DNA of 64,000 bases from Kordiimonas sp. SCSIO 12603 (GCF_024398035.1 NZ_CP073748.1:1835520-1899519); one strand, 5' to 3'. Positions 1-9,879 are shown, counted from the first letter of the stretch. Numbers and translations: made by a program. The notes: generated from the letters alone by a model not told the origin.

Positions 1-3000
1 ATATCTTGCGCAATTGTGCTGTTAGCACCAAGAGCCACATCACCAGTTACTGCTAGCGTACCGTCCTGTGTGAAATTCAGGCCACCGTTTACTGCAACAT
101 CACTGTTGATAGTGCGTGCCGCATCAACAACAAGGTTTGCTGCATTGATGTTTACCTGATTATCACCAGTGCCTAGATCAATGTTACCGTTGATCGCGCC
201 ACCCGTGATGTTTAGAACATCATTACCGCTACCTGTTAGAACGTCACCGTTCAGTGCACCACCAGTTTGGTTGATGATTACATTACCTAGAGATGTACGT
301 GTATCAATCGCTGCTGTTGCACCGCTGATGGTACCAGAGTTTGTGATGGAACCCGTGAACGTGATGTTTTCAAGCAAGATACCTGCTGAAGTTTCAGAAG
401 CAACTGCGCCTGAGTTATCAATTGTTAGGTCCACTTCAGGGCGCATCATGTTCGGCGGGTAGAAAGCACGGATACCAGCAGAAGCACCAGACGCCAGAGC
501 ATCACCACGGCCCTGAATTGTGCCTGAGTTAGTGATTGTGTGCGTGCGAGTACCAGCTAGTGCCTGAATGGATACACCAGAACCGTTATTGCCAGCGCCT
601 GCATCAATAGTACCAGTGTTATTCAGTGTGATGTTGTTTGCTGTACCGTCAAAGTAAACAGTACCATTACGCTGGTCACCAGTACCGAGAATGGAGCCTG
701 AGTTATTAACAACAAGGCCTGTACCGTCGATGTTCAGTGCGCGGCTATCTGATGAAATCGTACCAGCGTTGTTTACAACACCGCCTGTGTGATCAGCACC
801 GCCAGCAGGAACTGGGTTGCCAAAGTATAGGCCATTGTTCACGCCAGAGATAACACCACCAGCTTCGTTGGTAAGTGTACCTTGGAAGCTAACGCCGTTC
901 ACGAAGCGGATACCAGCTGTTGTGCCAGCCGTTGCCTCGCTGTTGATCAGGCCGGAGTTAGTAATTGTACCAGTGAACAGGCCAGTTGTTGAACCGTCCA
1001 GCGCGCCATCAACACGTGTACGTTCAAAACGGATACCGTCACCCGCAGTTGCAGCACCCGCGCTTGCCTGACCGCGGCCCTGGATTGTGCCTGAGTTTGT
1101 AATGGTGAAATCGTTACCATCTGCAGAAAGCTGGGCAGAGAAACCTGCACCTTCGTTGCCTGCGCCGGCATCGATTGTGCCGCTGTTGTTCAGGTTGAAA
1201 TCCTGAGCAGTGATGTCAGCATACACAGTACCGTTACGCTGGTTGCCTGTACCAAGGATGTTGCCTGAGTTAACGACTGAAAGATTTGTACCGTCAATGT
1301 TCAGTGCGCGGCTGTCAGATGAGATCGTGCCACGGTTGGTGAGACCACCACCAAAATCTACACCATCAACCAAACCACCATCGTGGTTACCTGTACCGAA
1401 ATACACACCGTTATTAACGCCAGAGATCGTGCCGCCCTCTTCGTTTACAAGTGCGCCTTGGAAGTTAACACCATTCACCGCTCTGAAGCCGCCAGTTGTG
1501 CCAGCTGTTGCTTCACTGTTGATTGTGCCAGAGTTCGTGATAACACCAGTGAATGTACCTGTTGAGGAGCCGTCGAATGCACCATCAACACGGGTGCGCT
1601 CTAGCCTGATACCATCACCAGCCGTTGCTGTGCCTGCGCTGGCTTGGCCGCGGCCTTGGATTGTACCTGAATTATCGATCACAAAGTTGCTGCCATCAGC
1701 AGATAACTGTGCAGAGAACCCAGCACCTTCGTTGCCCTCACCAGCATCAATTGTACCGCTGTTGTTCAGCGTGAAGCTTTGTGCAGTAATATCGCTATAT
1801 ACAGTACCATTACGTTGGTTGCCTGTACCAACGATGTTGCCTGAGTTGTTTACAACAAGACCTGTACCGTCGATGTTCAGCGCGCGGCTATCAGAAGAGA
1901 TAGTACCAGCGTTGTTTACAACACCACCTGTGTGGTCTGCACCGCCAGTTGGAACCGCGTTACCGAAGTATAGGCCGTTGTTCACACCAGAGATTGTGCC
2001 GCCTTCTTCGTTTGTAAGTGTGCCTTGGAAGCTCACACCATTCACAAAGCGGATACCAGCTGTGGTGCCGGCAGTTGCTTCACTATCGATTGTACCTGAG
2101 TTTGTGATTGTTCCAGTAAACAAGCCTGTTGTTGAACCGTCTAGAGCGCCGTCAACCCGTGTGCGTTCAAAACGGATACCGTCACCAGCAGTTGCAGCGC
2201 CTGCGCTTGCCTGACCGCGGCCCTGAATTGTGCCTGAGTTTGTGATGGTGAAATCATTACCATCTGCAGAAAGCTGGGCAGAGAAACCAGCACCTTCATT
2301 ACCTGCGCCGGCATCGATTGTGCCAGTGTTGTTCAGTGTGAAATCTTGCGCGGTAATATCGCTGTACACAGTACCATTACGCTGGTTGCCTGTACCTACG
2401 ATATCGCCAGAGTTATTAACTGCGAGGCCAGAACCATCGATGTTCAGAGCACGGCTGTCAGATGAGATTGTACCAGCGTTATTTACAACGCCGCCAGTGT
2501 GATCAGCGCCGCCAGTTGGAACTGGGTTACCGAAGTATAGACCGTTGTTCACACCAGAGATTGTACCGCCTTCTTCATTGGTAAGTGTGCCTTGGAAGCT
2601 CACACCGTTCACGAAGCGAATACCAGCTGTTGTGCCTGCAGTTGCTTCACTATCAATTGTACCTGAGTTTGTAATCGTACCAGTGAACAGACCTGTTGTT
2701 GAACCATCTAGTGCACCGTCAACACGTGTGCGTTCAAAACGGAGGCCATCACCAGCTGTTGCAGCACCTGCGCTTGCCTGACCGCGGCCTTGAATTGTAC
2801 CTGCGTTTGTAATAGTGAAGTCATTACCTTCAGCGGATAGTTCAACTGAGAAGCCTGCACCCTCGTTGCCTTCGCCTGCATCAATCACGCCACCGGTTTG
2901 GTTATTCAGTGTGAAGTTTTGTGCTGTGCTATCAGCATATACAGTACCGTTGCGCTGGTTACCTGTGCCGATGATATTGCCTGAGTTGTTGATCGTTAGA

Positions 3001-3899
3001 TCAGAACCATCAATGTTTAGCGCACGGCTACCAGACGAAATTGTACCTGTGTTTGTTAGTGTTCCACCTGTGTGTTCGCTATCACCAAAATAAACACCGT
3101 TGTTCACACCGGAAATAGTACCGCTGTTCTCGAAAGTGCCTTGGAAAGCAATAGCGTTATTGAAGCGTACGCCAGCAACTGGGCCTGAAGCTCCTTCAGA
3201 GGCGATTGTACCTGAGTTGTTGATTGTACCTGTGAACAGGTAAATTGGAGCAAGGCCGGGACCTTGGAAACGAAGACCATCACCAGCTGTGTTGGCTGGG
3301 GCTGCATCTTGCCCACGACCTTGAATGGTGCCAGCATTATTGATTGTTGCGTTAACGGAACCATCTAGTTCCAGAGCAACACCCGCGCCATTATTACCAG
3401 CGCCGGCATCAATCACGCCACCAGCATTGTTGTTGATAGTGTAGTTGTCAGCTGTGCGGTTGGCATAAATTGTACCGTTACGCTGATCACCTGTACCCAG
3501 AATACTACCTGAATTGTTTAGCGTGGTGCCATCAACTGTTAGGTTAACCGCGCGGGATTCGCCTTGAATAATGGCGCCAGCCGCGTTGTTAATAGTAGCA
3601 TTCAGGCCACCGGTACCAACATTTACAGTCTGTGTTACACCAGTTGTAGAGATTGTTCCGCCGTTATTAAAAATTACACCGCTGTTGATAATGTTGATCA
3701 CAGGGTTGGCAGCGACCGTACTGCTGCTGCCTGATGTTACAACGATAGTTTCATTGTCTGCTGTGCTGTTAACAGTGGCGGTGTTGCCGTTTGGCACTTC
3801 TGTTTGCGCAACTGCAGCTGTGGAAAGAAAAGCGATAGTGGAGACAGAGGCCGCCAGCATCAGCTTTCTACTTTTATTATGACTTAATGAATAACTCAT
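1..3899 (-). CDS. Autotransporter-like repeat surface protein, N-terminal part (partial, continues past left edge)
   Basis: Reading the minus strand from the ATG at 3899 gives one open frame of about 1,299 codons to position 1 with no stop. It begins MSYSLSHNKSRKLMLAAS and continues to a signal peptide ending near AVAQ. The rest is low-complexity Gly/Asn/Thr/Ser sequence dominated by NSGTI, NNAGTI and RNGTVYAD-type strings, the pattern of beta-helical passenger domains of type V secreted proteins. A block of about 189 residues is repeated about five times. A Shine-Dalgarno-like GGAAG lies just upstream. The C-terminal beta-barrel expected of an autotransporter is not in the window, so that assignment is inference; a filamentous two-partner or LapA-like adhesin is the alternative. 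The plus-strand open frames in this region are shadows of it. Confidence 0.8.
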   Translation of the reverse strand, partial: MSYSLSHNKSRKLMLAASVSTIAFLSTAAVAQTEVPNGNTATVNSTADNETIVVTSGSSSTVAANPVINIINSGVIFNNGGTISTTGVTQTVNVGTGGLNATINNAAGAIIQGESRAVNLTVDGTTLNNSGSILGTGDQRNGTIYANRTADNYTINNNAGGVIDAGAGNNGAGVALELDGSVNATINNAGTIQGRGQDAAPANTAGDGLRFQGPGLAPIYLFTGTINNSGTIASEGASGPVAGVRFNNAIAFQGTFENSGTISGVNNGVYFGDSEHTGGTLTNTGTISSGSRALNIDGSDLTINNSGNIIGTGNQRNGTVYADSTAQNFTLNNQTGGVIDAGEGNEGAGFSVELSAEGNDFTITNAGTIQGRGQASAGAATAGDGLRFERTRVDGALDGSTTGLFTGTITNSGTIDSEATAGTTAGIRFVNGVSFQGTLTNEEGGTISGVNNGLYFGNPVPTGGADHTGGVVNNAGTISSDSRALNIDGSGLAVNNSGDIVGTGNQRNGTVYSDITAQDFTLNNTGTIDAGAGNEGAGFSAQLSADGNDFTITNSGTIQGRGQASAGAATAGDGIRFERTRVDGALDGSTTGLFTGTITNSGTIDSEATAGTTAGIRFVNGVSFQGTLTNEEGGTISGVNNGLYFGNAVPTGGADHTGGVVNNAGTISSDSRALNIDGTGLVVNNSGNIVGTGNQRNGTVYSDITAQSFTLNNSGTIDAGEGNEGAGFSAQLSADGSNFVIDNSGTIQGRGQASAGTATAGDGIRLERTRVDGAFDGSSTGTFTGVITNSGTINSEATAGTTGGFRAVNGVNFQGALVNEEGGTISGVNNGVYFGTGNHDGGLVDGVDFGGGLTNRGTISSDSRALNIDGTNLSVVNSGNILGTGNQRNGTVYADITAQDFNLNNSGTIDAGAGNEGAGFSAQLSADGNDFTITNSGTIQGRGQASAGAATAGDGIRFERTRVDGALDGSTTGLFTGTITNSGLINSEATAGTTAGIRFVNGVSFQGTLTNEAGGVISGVNNGLYFGNPVPAGGADHTGGVVNNAGTISSDSRALNIDGTGLVVNNSGSILGTGDQRNGTVYFDGTANNITLNNTGTIDAGAGNNGSGVSIQALAGTRTHTITNSGTIQGRGDALASGASAGIRAFYPPNMMRPEVDLTIDNSGAVASETSAGILLENITFTGSITNSGTISGATAAIDTRTSLGNVIINQTGGALNGDVLTGSGNDVLNITGGAINGNIDLGTGDNQVNINAANLVVDAARTINSDVAVNGGLNFTQDGTLAVTGDVALGANSTIAQD
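461..3270 (-). repeat. Long in-frame tandem repeats of about 190 codons
   Basis: The sequence recurring around ggatacc/cgttcaaaac falls at about 470, 1027, 1603, 2170, 2737 and 3268. The spacings are about 561, 576, 567, 567 and 531 bp, all multiples of three. Units around 1.0-2.8 kb are nearly identical, while the outer ones are more diverged. Each unit encodes a GRGQ...AGDG(I/L)RFER...TNSGTI...DSRALNIDG...GNQRNGTVY series. This suggests expansion by recombination within the passenger domain. Confidence 0.8.
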
Positions 3900-4210
3900 T
3901 TTTCTTCCTTCCGAGGAACCTATACCTTCGTAAGAAAATGCATTGGGGGCATTTCCTGAACGAGGCAAAGGTCATGGTGGGAGGAAAAAATATCTAATTC
4001 TATTTAGTTATAGAAAATATTACTTTGTAAAATAGTTGTTTAATTTCAGTGCTTTAGATTGATGTGTATCACATCCATGTGTATGCTCTAGTATAGTTTC
4101 GTGATTGGCTGTGAACTGAGTTGTTTAAAATTTTACGTAATTTAGAAAATTTCTTACCTATTCATAACTGTATTGTTAATCTGGCGTTCATATTACTTAA
4201 CAGTTTTTAC
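3900..4210. other. Intergenic region between surface-protein gene and oxyR
   Basis: This AT-rich stretch of 311 bp holds the upstream region of the surface-protein gene and the 3' flank of oxyR. I see a small inverted repeat AAATGC (3936-3941)/GCATTT (3949-3954) near the surface-protein start and a better dyad at 4061-4075, listed separately. No convincing gene is present. Confidence 0.5.
4061..4075. promoter_or_regulatory. Perfect dyad GATGTG-TAT-CACATC
   Basis: Six-base arms GATGTG and CACATC are separated by TAT, about 160 bp upstream of the surface-protein start codon. The layout fits an operator for a dimeric regulator and is only loosely CRP/FNR-like. The regulator is unknown. Confidence 0.35.
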
Positions 4211-5131
4211 CTATATTAGAGAAATAACCTGTGGAGGCATGTATTTGCCCAGCGCTTCAACAATGCCGGGAACTAGGTTCAGGCGCGGGCAGCTGCTGCG
4301 GTATGCAAAACCAATAGTTCGGATAAATCTTTCCGAATTTACGCGGATATAAGCGCAGTTCAGATCCCGTTTTTTACACTCTTCAACACCCATCGCAGGA
4401 AGAAGTGTGCAGCCCATACCTTTTGATACATACTGAACCAATGTTTCAAGGCTGGTGGCGGAAAGGTCAGACGGAAGGTTAGAGCCTACTGATTTGTCCT
4501 TGCAAAGTGCCAGTGCACTATCTTTTAGGCAGTGCCCACCCGCGAGCAGGATAATATCTCTGTATGGTAATTCGCTTTCTTCAACACTTTCTTGCCCTGC
4601 AAGAGGGTGGTCTTTGTGAACCGTGAGGTAAAGTTCTTCATCATACAAATCCACGGTCTCAACACCATCACGCCGTTGTGGCATGGCCATCATCGCGATG
4701 TCTACTTTACGGTCTATCAGGTTATCCAGAAGAACTGTGGGCCCTTGTTCACTGAAAACCAGTTGAACGCCTTCAAATTCCCTGCGAAGGGCATCGCAAA
4801 TGGTTGGCAGCATATAAGGGGCCACTGTCGGGAAGATGCCTATCCTGATCGGAACGGCAAGAGGATCGCTGTATAGCTTCACCAGATCAGACATTTCCTG
4901 CATGCCAACAAGCACAGAAGCTGCGGCATCCATAAATTTTCCGCCTGCATCGGTTAAGCTAATACCAGTTTTCTTGCGATCGAACAGAGTGAGGCCGATG
5001 CGGGTTTCTATCCGCTTTATCTGATTTGAAAGCGCGGGCTGTGTAACATTACAGGCTTGTGCAGCTCGGCTGAAACTTTGGTGTTGTACAACAGCGGAAA
5101 TATATTCAAGATCGCGCTGGTTTACCTGCAT
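4211..5131 (-). CDS. oxyR: LysR-family peroxide sensor OxyR
   Basis: This 306-residue LysR-type regulator has an N-terminal winged HTH (SFSRAAQACNVTQPALSNQI region) and a periplasmic-binding-like effector domain. The decisive feature is GHCLKDSALALC, giving Cys201 and Cys210 separated by eight residues, the redox pair of OxyR (Cys199/Cys208 in E. coli). OxyR forms an intramolecular disulfide on H2O2 exposure and then activates catalase/peroxidase genes. The length matches E. coli OxyR (305 residues). I chose the ATG at 5131 because AAGGA lies seven bases upstream; the longer frame would need a TTG at 5146 without such a site. It is divergent from the DUF5690 transporter. No catalase gene lies in the window. 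Confidence 0.88.
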   Translation of the reverse strand: MQVNQRDLEYISAVVQHQSFSRAAQACNVTQPALSNQIKRIETRIGLTLFDRKKTGISLTDAGGKFMDAAASVLVGMQEMSDLVKLYSDPLAVPIRIGIFPTVAPYMLPTICDALRREFEGVQLVFSEQGPTVLLDNLIDRKVDIAMMAMPQRRDGVETVDLYDEELYLTVHKDHPLAGQESVEESELPYRDIILLAGGHCLKDSALALCKDKSVGSNLPSDLSATSLETLVQYVSKGMGCTLLPAMGVEECKKRDLNCAYIRVNSERFIRTIGFAYRSSCPRLNLVPGIVEALGKYMPPQVISLI

Positions 5132-5158
5132 CGTATAATCCTTCAATTTAAAAAATTA

Positions 5159-5174
5159 ATAGAATATTAACTAT
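5159..5174. promoter_or_regulatory. LysR-type dyad (ATAG-N8-CTAT) between oxyR and transporter
   Basis: ATAG and CTAT half-sites flank eight bases in the oxyR/transporter divergent intergenic region. OxyR boxes are classically ATAG-N7-CTAT, so this is one base off. It is plausible as an autoregulatory OxyR or other LysR site, but not proven. Confidence 0.35.
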
Positions 5175-5243
5175 GCTGGAGCCGAAACAAAAATAACAAT
5201 ACTGTAATATGTGTTTAGTTTAGGCTCGGGGAAGCAGGATTTT

Positions 5244-6527
5244 ATGAACGGATCGTCGGGAAAAATTACCAGATGGCTTGAAAAAGCCCCTGCGCCTTTA
5301 TTTGTCCTATATGCTACCAGCGCGGCATTCATTACTTATTTTTGTATGTATGCTTTCAGGAAACCTCTTACCGTCGGCACCTTTGAAAATGTTGTTGGTT
5401 GGGAAGGGGCTATTGATTTTAAAACCGCTTTAGTGATCTCTCAGCTTGTTGGATATGCCGCTTCCAAGTGGATTGGCATTAAGGTTGTCTCTGAGATGAC
5501 TGCTGCAAGGCGCGCACTTGCAATTTTGTTATTGATTGGAATAGCGGAAATTGCGCTTGTCCTTTTCGCATTATTGCCAGCACCACTGAACCTTATTCCT
5601 TTGTTTTTCAATGGTTTGATGCTTGGTATGATATGGGGGCTCGTATTTTCCTACCTTGAAGGACGACGCACCAGTGAAATTTTGGGAGCAGGGCTGGCGA
5701 CCAGTTTTATCGTGTCGTCTGGCGTAGTGAAATCAGTTGGGAAATACCTGATCCTTGATTGGAATGTATCTGAATACTGGATGCCAGCCTTAACGGGAGC
5801 TTTGTTCTTTGTGCCATTATTCATTGCTGTTTTCTTTCTTTCCAAACTGCCGCAGCCAACTGAAGAAGATGAGATGGAGCGATCAGCGCGAACCCCAATG
5901 CATAAGGCAGAGCGATTATCATTTTTGAAAGATTATATGGTAGGACTGTTAGCTCTTGTGCTTGCCTATGTGGTTTTCACAGCTTTCCGAGATTTCCGGG
6001 ATAATTTTGCAGCAGAGATATGGATCGCGCTTGGTTTTGGTGATGCGCCGAGCATGTTTACCTTTTCTGAAGCGCCGGCCACACTTATAGTTCTTGTGGT
6101 GCTTGGTGCGACTATGTGGATTAAAAGCAGCAAGTTTGCATTAAAGCTCTATCATATGATTATTGCCGTAGGCGCTGGTATTCTGGCTTTTGCGACATAT
6201 GCTTTTCAGGCAGGCATAATTGGGGGCGCGCTATGGATGGTGCTTTTGAGCTTGGGGTTATACCTCGCCTACGTACCATTCAACTGTATCCTTTTTGACC
6301 GTATGATGGCAGCAGTGAAAAAGCCAGGGAATGCGGGTTTTCTTATCTATCTGGCTGATGCTTCGGGCTATGTGGGAAGTGTTGGCTTAATGCTCTATAA
6401 AAGCCTTGTGGCGCCTGATCTGAATTGGATCGAATTCCTAGAAGGATTTGCCTATATAACCGCAGTTGTTGGCCTAATTTTGGTGGTTTTATCAAATTTA
6501 TATTTCAGTAAGCGCATTCATACATAG
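5244..6527 (+). CDS. DUF5690-family MFS-like membrane transporter
   Basis: This integral membrane protein of 427 residues has about 12 hydrophobic segments. Near the N terminus is the motif YFCMYAFRKPLTVGTF, followed by ISQLVGYAASKWIGIKVVSE and MLGMIWGLVFSYLEGRRTSE. These strings are characteristic of the DUF5690 branch of the major facilitator superfamily, whose substrate is unknown. I prefer the ATG at 5244, preceded by GCAGGA, over a GTG at 5211 that adds 11 residues. The gene is followed after 52 bp by the PhoX-like gene in the same direction, so they may be co-transcribed. The family call rests on remembered motif similarity. Confidence 0.7.
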   Translation: MNGSSGKITRWLEKAPAPLFVLYATSAAFITYFCMYAFRKPLTVGTFENVVGWEGAIDFKTALVISQLVGYAASKWIGIKVVSEMTAARRALAILLLIGIAEIALVLFALLPAPLNLIPLFFNGLMLGMIWGLVFSYLEGRRTSEILGAGLATSFIVSSGVVKSVGKYLILDWNVSEYWMPALTGALFFVPLFIAVFFLSKLPQPTEEDEMERSARTPMHKAERLSFLKDYMVGLLALVLAYVVFTAFRDFRDNFAAEIWIALGFGDAPSMFTFSEAPATLIVLVVLGATMWIKSSKFALKLYHMIIAVGAGILAFATYAFQAGIIGGALWMVLLSLGLYLAYVPFNCILFDRMMAAVKKPGNAGFLIYLADASGYVGSVGLMLYKSLVAPDLNWIEFLEGFAYITAVVGLILVVLSNLYFSKRIHT

Positions 6528-6579
6528 AAACGTCATATTAAGTTTGTTATGTAGTAACGAAATTACCTGAGAGGCCATA

Positions 6580-7950
6580 ATGAAGCTGGATAGAAGACAA
6601 TTTAATAAAGCTATTGGATCAATTGCATTTGCTGGGCTTGCGGCAAGCATGGCGGGCTGTAGCCCGTCTGTTGCAAGAGAAAAGCTGCAAGCTTATGGCC
6701 CGCTTATTAAAGATCCTGATGGCCTTTTCGATTTGCCAAAAGGCTTTAGCTACAAGGTTATCTCCAAACTTGGCGATAAGATGAGCGATGGCTGGACGGT
6801 ACCTGACCGTGCTGACGGTATGGGCTGTTTTGCTCTGAATGGCTCAGAAGTAGCGCTTGTGCGAAACCATGAATTAAAGATCGGTCACACGGGTGAGGGG
6901 GCTTTCGGTGAAACCATACCGGAAGGTGTTGAAGTTTATGACACCAACGATGATGGTGAGATCATGGCAGGCGGCACTACCACTATTGTGTATGATGTGG
7001 TGAGCGGTGAACGTGTAAGAGAATATGTAAGCCTTGCAGGCACGATCCGGAACTGTTCTGGTGGCGTTACCCCTTGGGGGAGTTGGCTTACGTGTGAAGA
7101 AGATGTCACAAACGCTGGTAATGGGGCTCATAAAGATCATGGCTATGTTTTTGAAGTGCCGGCAGATGCAGAAGGCGTAGTTAGCCCTGTACCGCTCAAG
7201 GAAATGGGGCGTTTTAACCATGAAGCTGCGGCGGTTGACCCTCGCACCGGCATTGTTTACCTGACTGAAGATCGTGATAACAGCCTTTTTTACCGTTTCA
7301 TTCCAAAGGTAAAAGGCAAGCTATCGGAAGGCGGAAAACTGCAAGCTTTGGCTCTGAAAAAGGCCAAGGGTATGGAAACCCATAATTGGAATGATAAAAA
7401 CCTGACAGTAGGTGTTTGGGAAGCTTCAGAGTGGGTTGATCTGGATAACCCTGAAAGCCCCGAGGATGATCTTCGTTATCGCGGGCAGGAAAAAGGCGCG
7501 GCAACCTTCGCACGTGGTGAAGGTATTCACTGGGGTGATGGTGAGCTTTACTTCTGCTGCACCTCCGGCGGTGCCGAAGGTTACGGACAAATTATGCGCT
7601 ATAAACCTTCTGAACATGAAGGCGAGAGCGGTGAGGCTGATAAGCCGGGGCAACTGCAGTTATTCCTTGAATCCAGAACATCTGAAGAATTTAACTTTGG
7701 CGATAACCTTACCGTCGCACCAAACGGACACCTGATTGTGTGCGAAGATCAGTATAGCCTTGTAGTGGATAACCATCTGCGAGGTGTTACTCCTGAAGGT
7801 AAGCTATATGATTTCGCGAAACTGCAGTCTCAGACAGAGCTTGCGGGTGCTTGTTTCTCACCTGATGGCTCTACGCTATTCGTGAATGTTTATAGCCCTG
7901 CAAAAACACTGGCAATTACAGGGCCGTGGGCAGATTTTAAAAACGCTTAA
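6580..7950 (+). CDS. PhoX/DUF839-like secreted lipoprotein phosphatase
   Basis: This 456-residue protein has a DRRQFNKAIG N terminus resembling a twin-arginine export signal. It is followed by a lipobox-like AGLAASMAGC, so Cys26 could be lipidated after Tat export. The mature part resembles PhoX/DUF839 proteins: VALVRNHEL, NCSGGVTPWGSWLTCEED, GRFNHEAAAVDP, TSGGAEGYGQI and NLTVAPNGHLIVCED. PhoX enzymes are Ca2+/Fe3+ phosphomonoesterases with a beta-propeller fold. This copy is shorter than classical PhoX (about 600 residues), so its substrate may differ. An AGAGG site lies before the ATG. It sits 52 bp behind the DUF5690 transporter gene, which suggests a release-and-import pair, as an inference. 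Confidence 0.75.
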   Translation: MKLDRRQFNKAIGSIAFAGLAASMAGCSPSVAREKLQAYGPLIKDPDGLFDLPKGFSYKVISKLGDKMSDGWTVPDRADGMGCFALNGSEVALVRNHELKIGHTGEGAFGETIPEGVEVYDTNDDGEIMAGGTTTIVYDVVSGERVREYVSLAGTIRNCSGGVTPWGSWLTCEEDVTNAGNGAHKDHGYVFEVPADAEGVVSPVPLKEMGRFNHEAAAVDPRTGIVYLTEDRDNSLFYRFIPKVKGKLSEGGKLQALALKKAKGMETHNWNDKNLTVGVWEASEWVDLDNPESPEDDLRYRGQEKGAATFARGEGIHWGDGELYFCCTSGGAEGYGQIMRYKPSEHEGESGEADKPGQLQLFLESRTSEEFNFGDNLTVAPNGHLIVCEDQYSLVVDNHLRGVTPEGKLYDFAKLQSQTELAGACFSPDGSTLFVNVYSPAKTLAITGPWADFKNA

Positions 7951-7976
7951 TGGAGAAGGAGCATAAGCCCCTTTTT

Positions 7977-9761
7977 TTATGCTGACACGACGGCTTTAAT
8001 CAGCGCCAGTGTTTCTTCGTTCCATTCAATATCTGATGTCTCTAAACGGTTAAGGCGGTGGTATTCCGCAGCAGCGAATTTGCTTTCACCTAAACCACTT
8101 TCCTTCTGGTCAGCGGCTTCCAGCAGTGTAATGACATAATAAAAGATATCTGCCATCCGCTCGATCAGCTTCTTTAACTTCATGGACTGCAATGCCGTGC
8201 TGGATGATTTGCATGCTTCCATATCTTTCTTGAGAACGGTGAGATAGCTTTCTGCTTTTGCTTTTTCAGATGCGACAGAAGTGGGAAGCATAGCCAGATA
8301 ATCTTCCATTGCTTTGAAGTAAGCTTCATCATGGGCATAGCGTGCGATATCCCGCTGCACCTGCACGATAAGCGTATTATGGGTGCCTTCCCAGTTCTCG
8401 TAAATTACACTGTCTCTGAGCAGACGCGGCAGGCTTGATTGCGTTTCAATAGCGCCGTTACCGCCCAAAGTGTCGATTGAATGGTGGACATTATCAACCA
8501 CGCGCTTTGAGATAATGCTTTTGCTGATGTTGGTCATCAGGCGGAGGAAGGCATGCATATAGTCTGGCATCTCTTTGCCTGTGTCCGCATCGTCCTGTCC
8601 GGCAAGTAGTGCATACATGCCAGCAAGACCAACGGTTACATCGGTTTTGATGCCCGCGAGATTTTCCTGCACCAGCGGATAATCAATGATGGTATTTCCA
8701 AAAGCCTCTCGGGTATCTGCATAGTTTCTAGCGGTTTGATACGCACGCTCGTTCATGCCGAGAACGGAGATTGCCAGAGAAATGCGGGAGAAATGAACCA
8801 CCTGTTCCATCATACGGTTAAAGCCGCGCTCTACGCTGCCTGCAGGCACTGCATATGCATCGTGAAAATCAATCTCGGAAGATGCGAGAGCTTTTGTACC
8901 CATTTTTTCCTTGAGACGGCGGAAAGTGAAATCATTCTTACTGCCATCAGGTTTACGTGCTGGTACGATGAAGACTGACAGTCCTTTAGTGCCTTTAAGT
9001 TCTTCGCTGTGGCGGGCAGTGATAACCATTAATTCAGCATTAGCGTTAGAGCAGAACCATTTTTCACCGCGAATGCGCCAGTTACCGTCGCTATCTTTCC
9101 AGGCTTTGGTCGCGTTTTTACCAACGTCTGATCCGCCTTGAACTTCTGTAAGGAATTGGGATGACGTGAAGTTATCGTCATAACTTGGCACTTCAAGCAT
9201 ATCAATCCAGTGCTGACGTTCAGGAAAATCATCTACGTAACGGAGCAGGCGAACAGTCTCAAACGTGCAGGCAATTGGGCAGTTATGCCCAGCCTCACCA
9301 GCGTAAGACGACAGGAGGAAAAAAGCCATGCCCTCTTTCAGACCACCGAGCGTGCCGAGCCGCTTGATCATGCCAGAGCCATAGATGATATTCCCGGCTT
9401 CGTTATATTTGGGGTGGTGGATGATGCGGTCATCCCGGTCACCAATACCGTTAAAATGCTCAACACGTGGGTTGTTGAAGCGGAGGTCATTTTCCATCAC
9501 TGCTGGTTCGAGTTCAGCTGGAACTTGTGCGCCGAAAGAAACTAATTCTGGGTGCAGTTCCTCATATGCAGCGCCAAGCCAATACCGGAATGTGTGAACA
9601 ATATCGGGGTCAGTCAGGTAAGAATTTTCCTGCATTTTCGCCATCCACTGGCGCATGCCTTCTCGGCCTTTGTTCTGTTCAGGACGCGTTTCTGCGGCCC
9701 CCATACGTTTTTCATCCAGTGCGGCTGCCGCATCTTTGGCTAAATTCTGGTTCATGTTCAT
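7977..9761 (-). CDS. Acyl-CoA dehydrogenase family protein (AidB/FadE-like, 594 aa)
   Basis: This is a flavin-dependent acyl-CoA dehydrogenase-fold protein. Signatures include FLTEVQGGSDVG (203-214), RIRGEKWFCSNANAE (229-243), REAFG (351-355), LGGNGAIE (432-439) and ENWEGTHN (455-462). Glu458 sits where the catalytic base occurs in MCAD-type enzymes. At 594 residues it is longer than classical dehydrogenases (about 380); the extra C-terminal helical domain is typical of the AidB/long-chain-like branch. A GGAGGA site six bases before the ATG at 9761 supports the start. It is divergent from the GlxA-type regulator, which may control it. The substrate cannot be read from sequence. Confidence 0.85.
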   Translation of the reverse strand: MNMNQNLAKDAAAALDEKRMGAAETRPEQNKGREGMRQWMAKMQENSYLTDPDIVHTFRYWLGAAYEELHPELVSFGAQVPAELEPAVMENDLRFNNPRVEHFNGIGDRDDRIIHHPKYNEAGNIIYGSGMIKRLGTLGGLKEGMAFFLLSSYAGEAGHNCPIACTFETVRLLRYVDDFPERQHWIDMLEVPSYDDNFTSSQFLTEVQGGSDVGKNATKAWKDSDGNWRIRGEKWFCSNANAELMVITARHSEELKGTKGLSVFIVPARKPDGSKNDFTFRRLKEKMGTKALASSEIDFHDAYAVPAGSVERGFNRMMEQVVHFSRISLAISVLGMNERAYQTARNYADTREAFGNTIIDYPLVQENLAGIKTDVTVGLAGMYALLAGQDDADTGKEMPDYMHAFLRLMTNISKSIISKRVVDNVHHSIDTLGGNGAIETQSSLPRLLRDSVIYENWEGTHNTLIVQVQRDIARYAHDEAYFKAMEDYLAMLPTSVASEKAKAESYLTVLKKDMEACKSSSTALQSMKLKKLIERMADIFYYVITLLEAADQKESGLGESKFAAAEYHRLNRLETSDIEWNEETLALIKAVVSA

Positions 9762-9879
9762 CTTTGTCCTCCAACCCGCAGAAATGAGCGATTTTCATCA
9801 TTATATTCTTGAATTTGGCTGAAATACTATGGTATTTAGGACAAAATGTTTGGTGTACAGGTCAAAGGAATATGATCAT

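Noticed and set aside
169-3882. Plus-strand open frames of up to 334 residues across the surface-protein region
   Set aside because: They are antisense shadows of the repeated minus-strand gene: proline/valine-rich, repeated with the same period, and lacking ribosome-binding sites.
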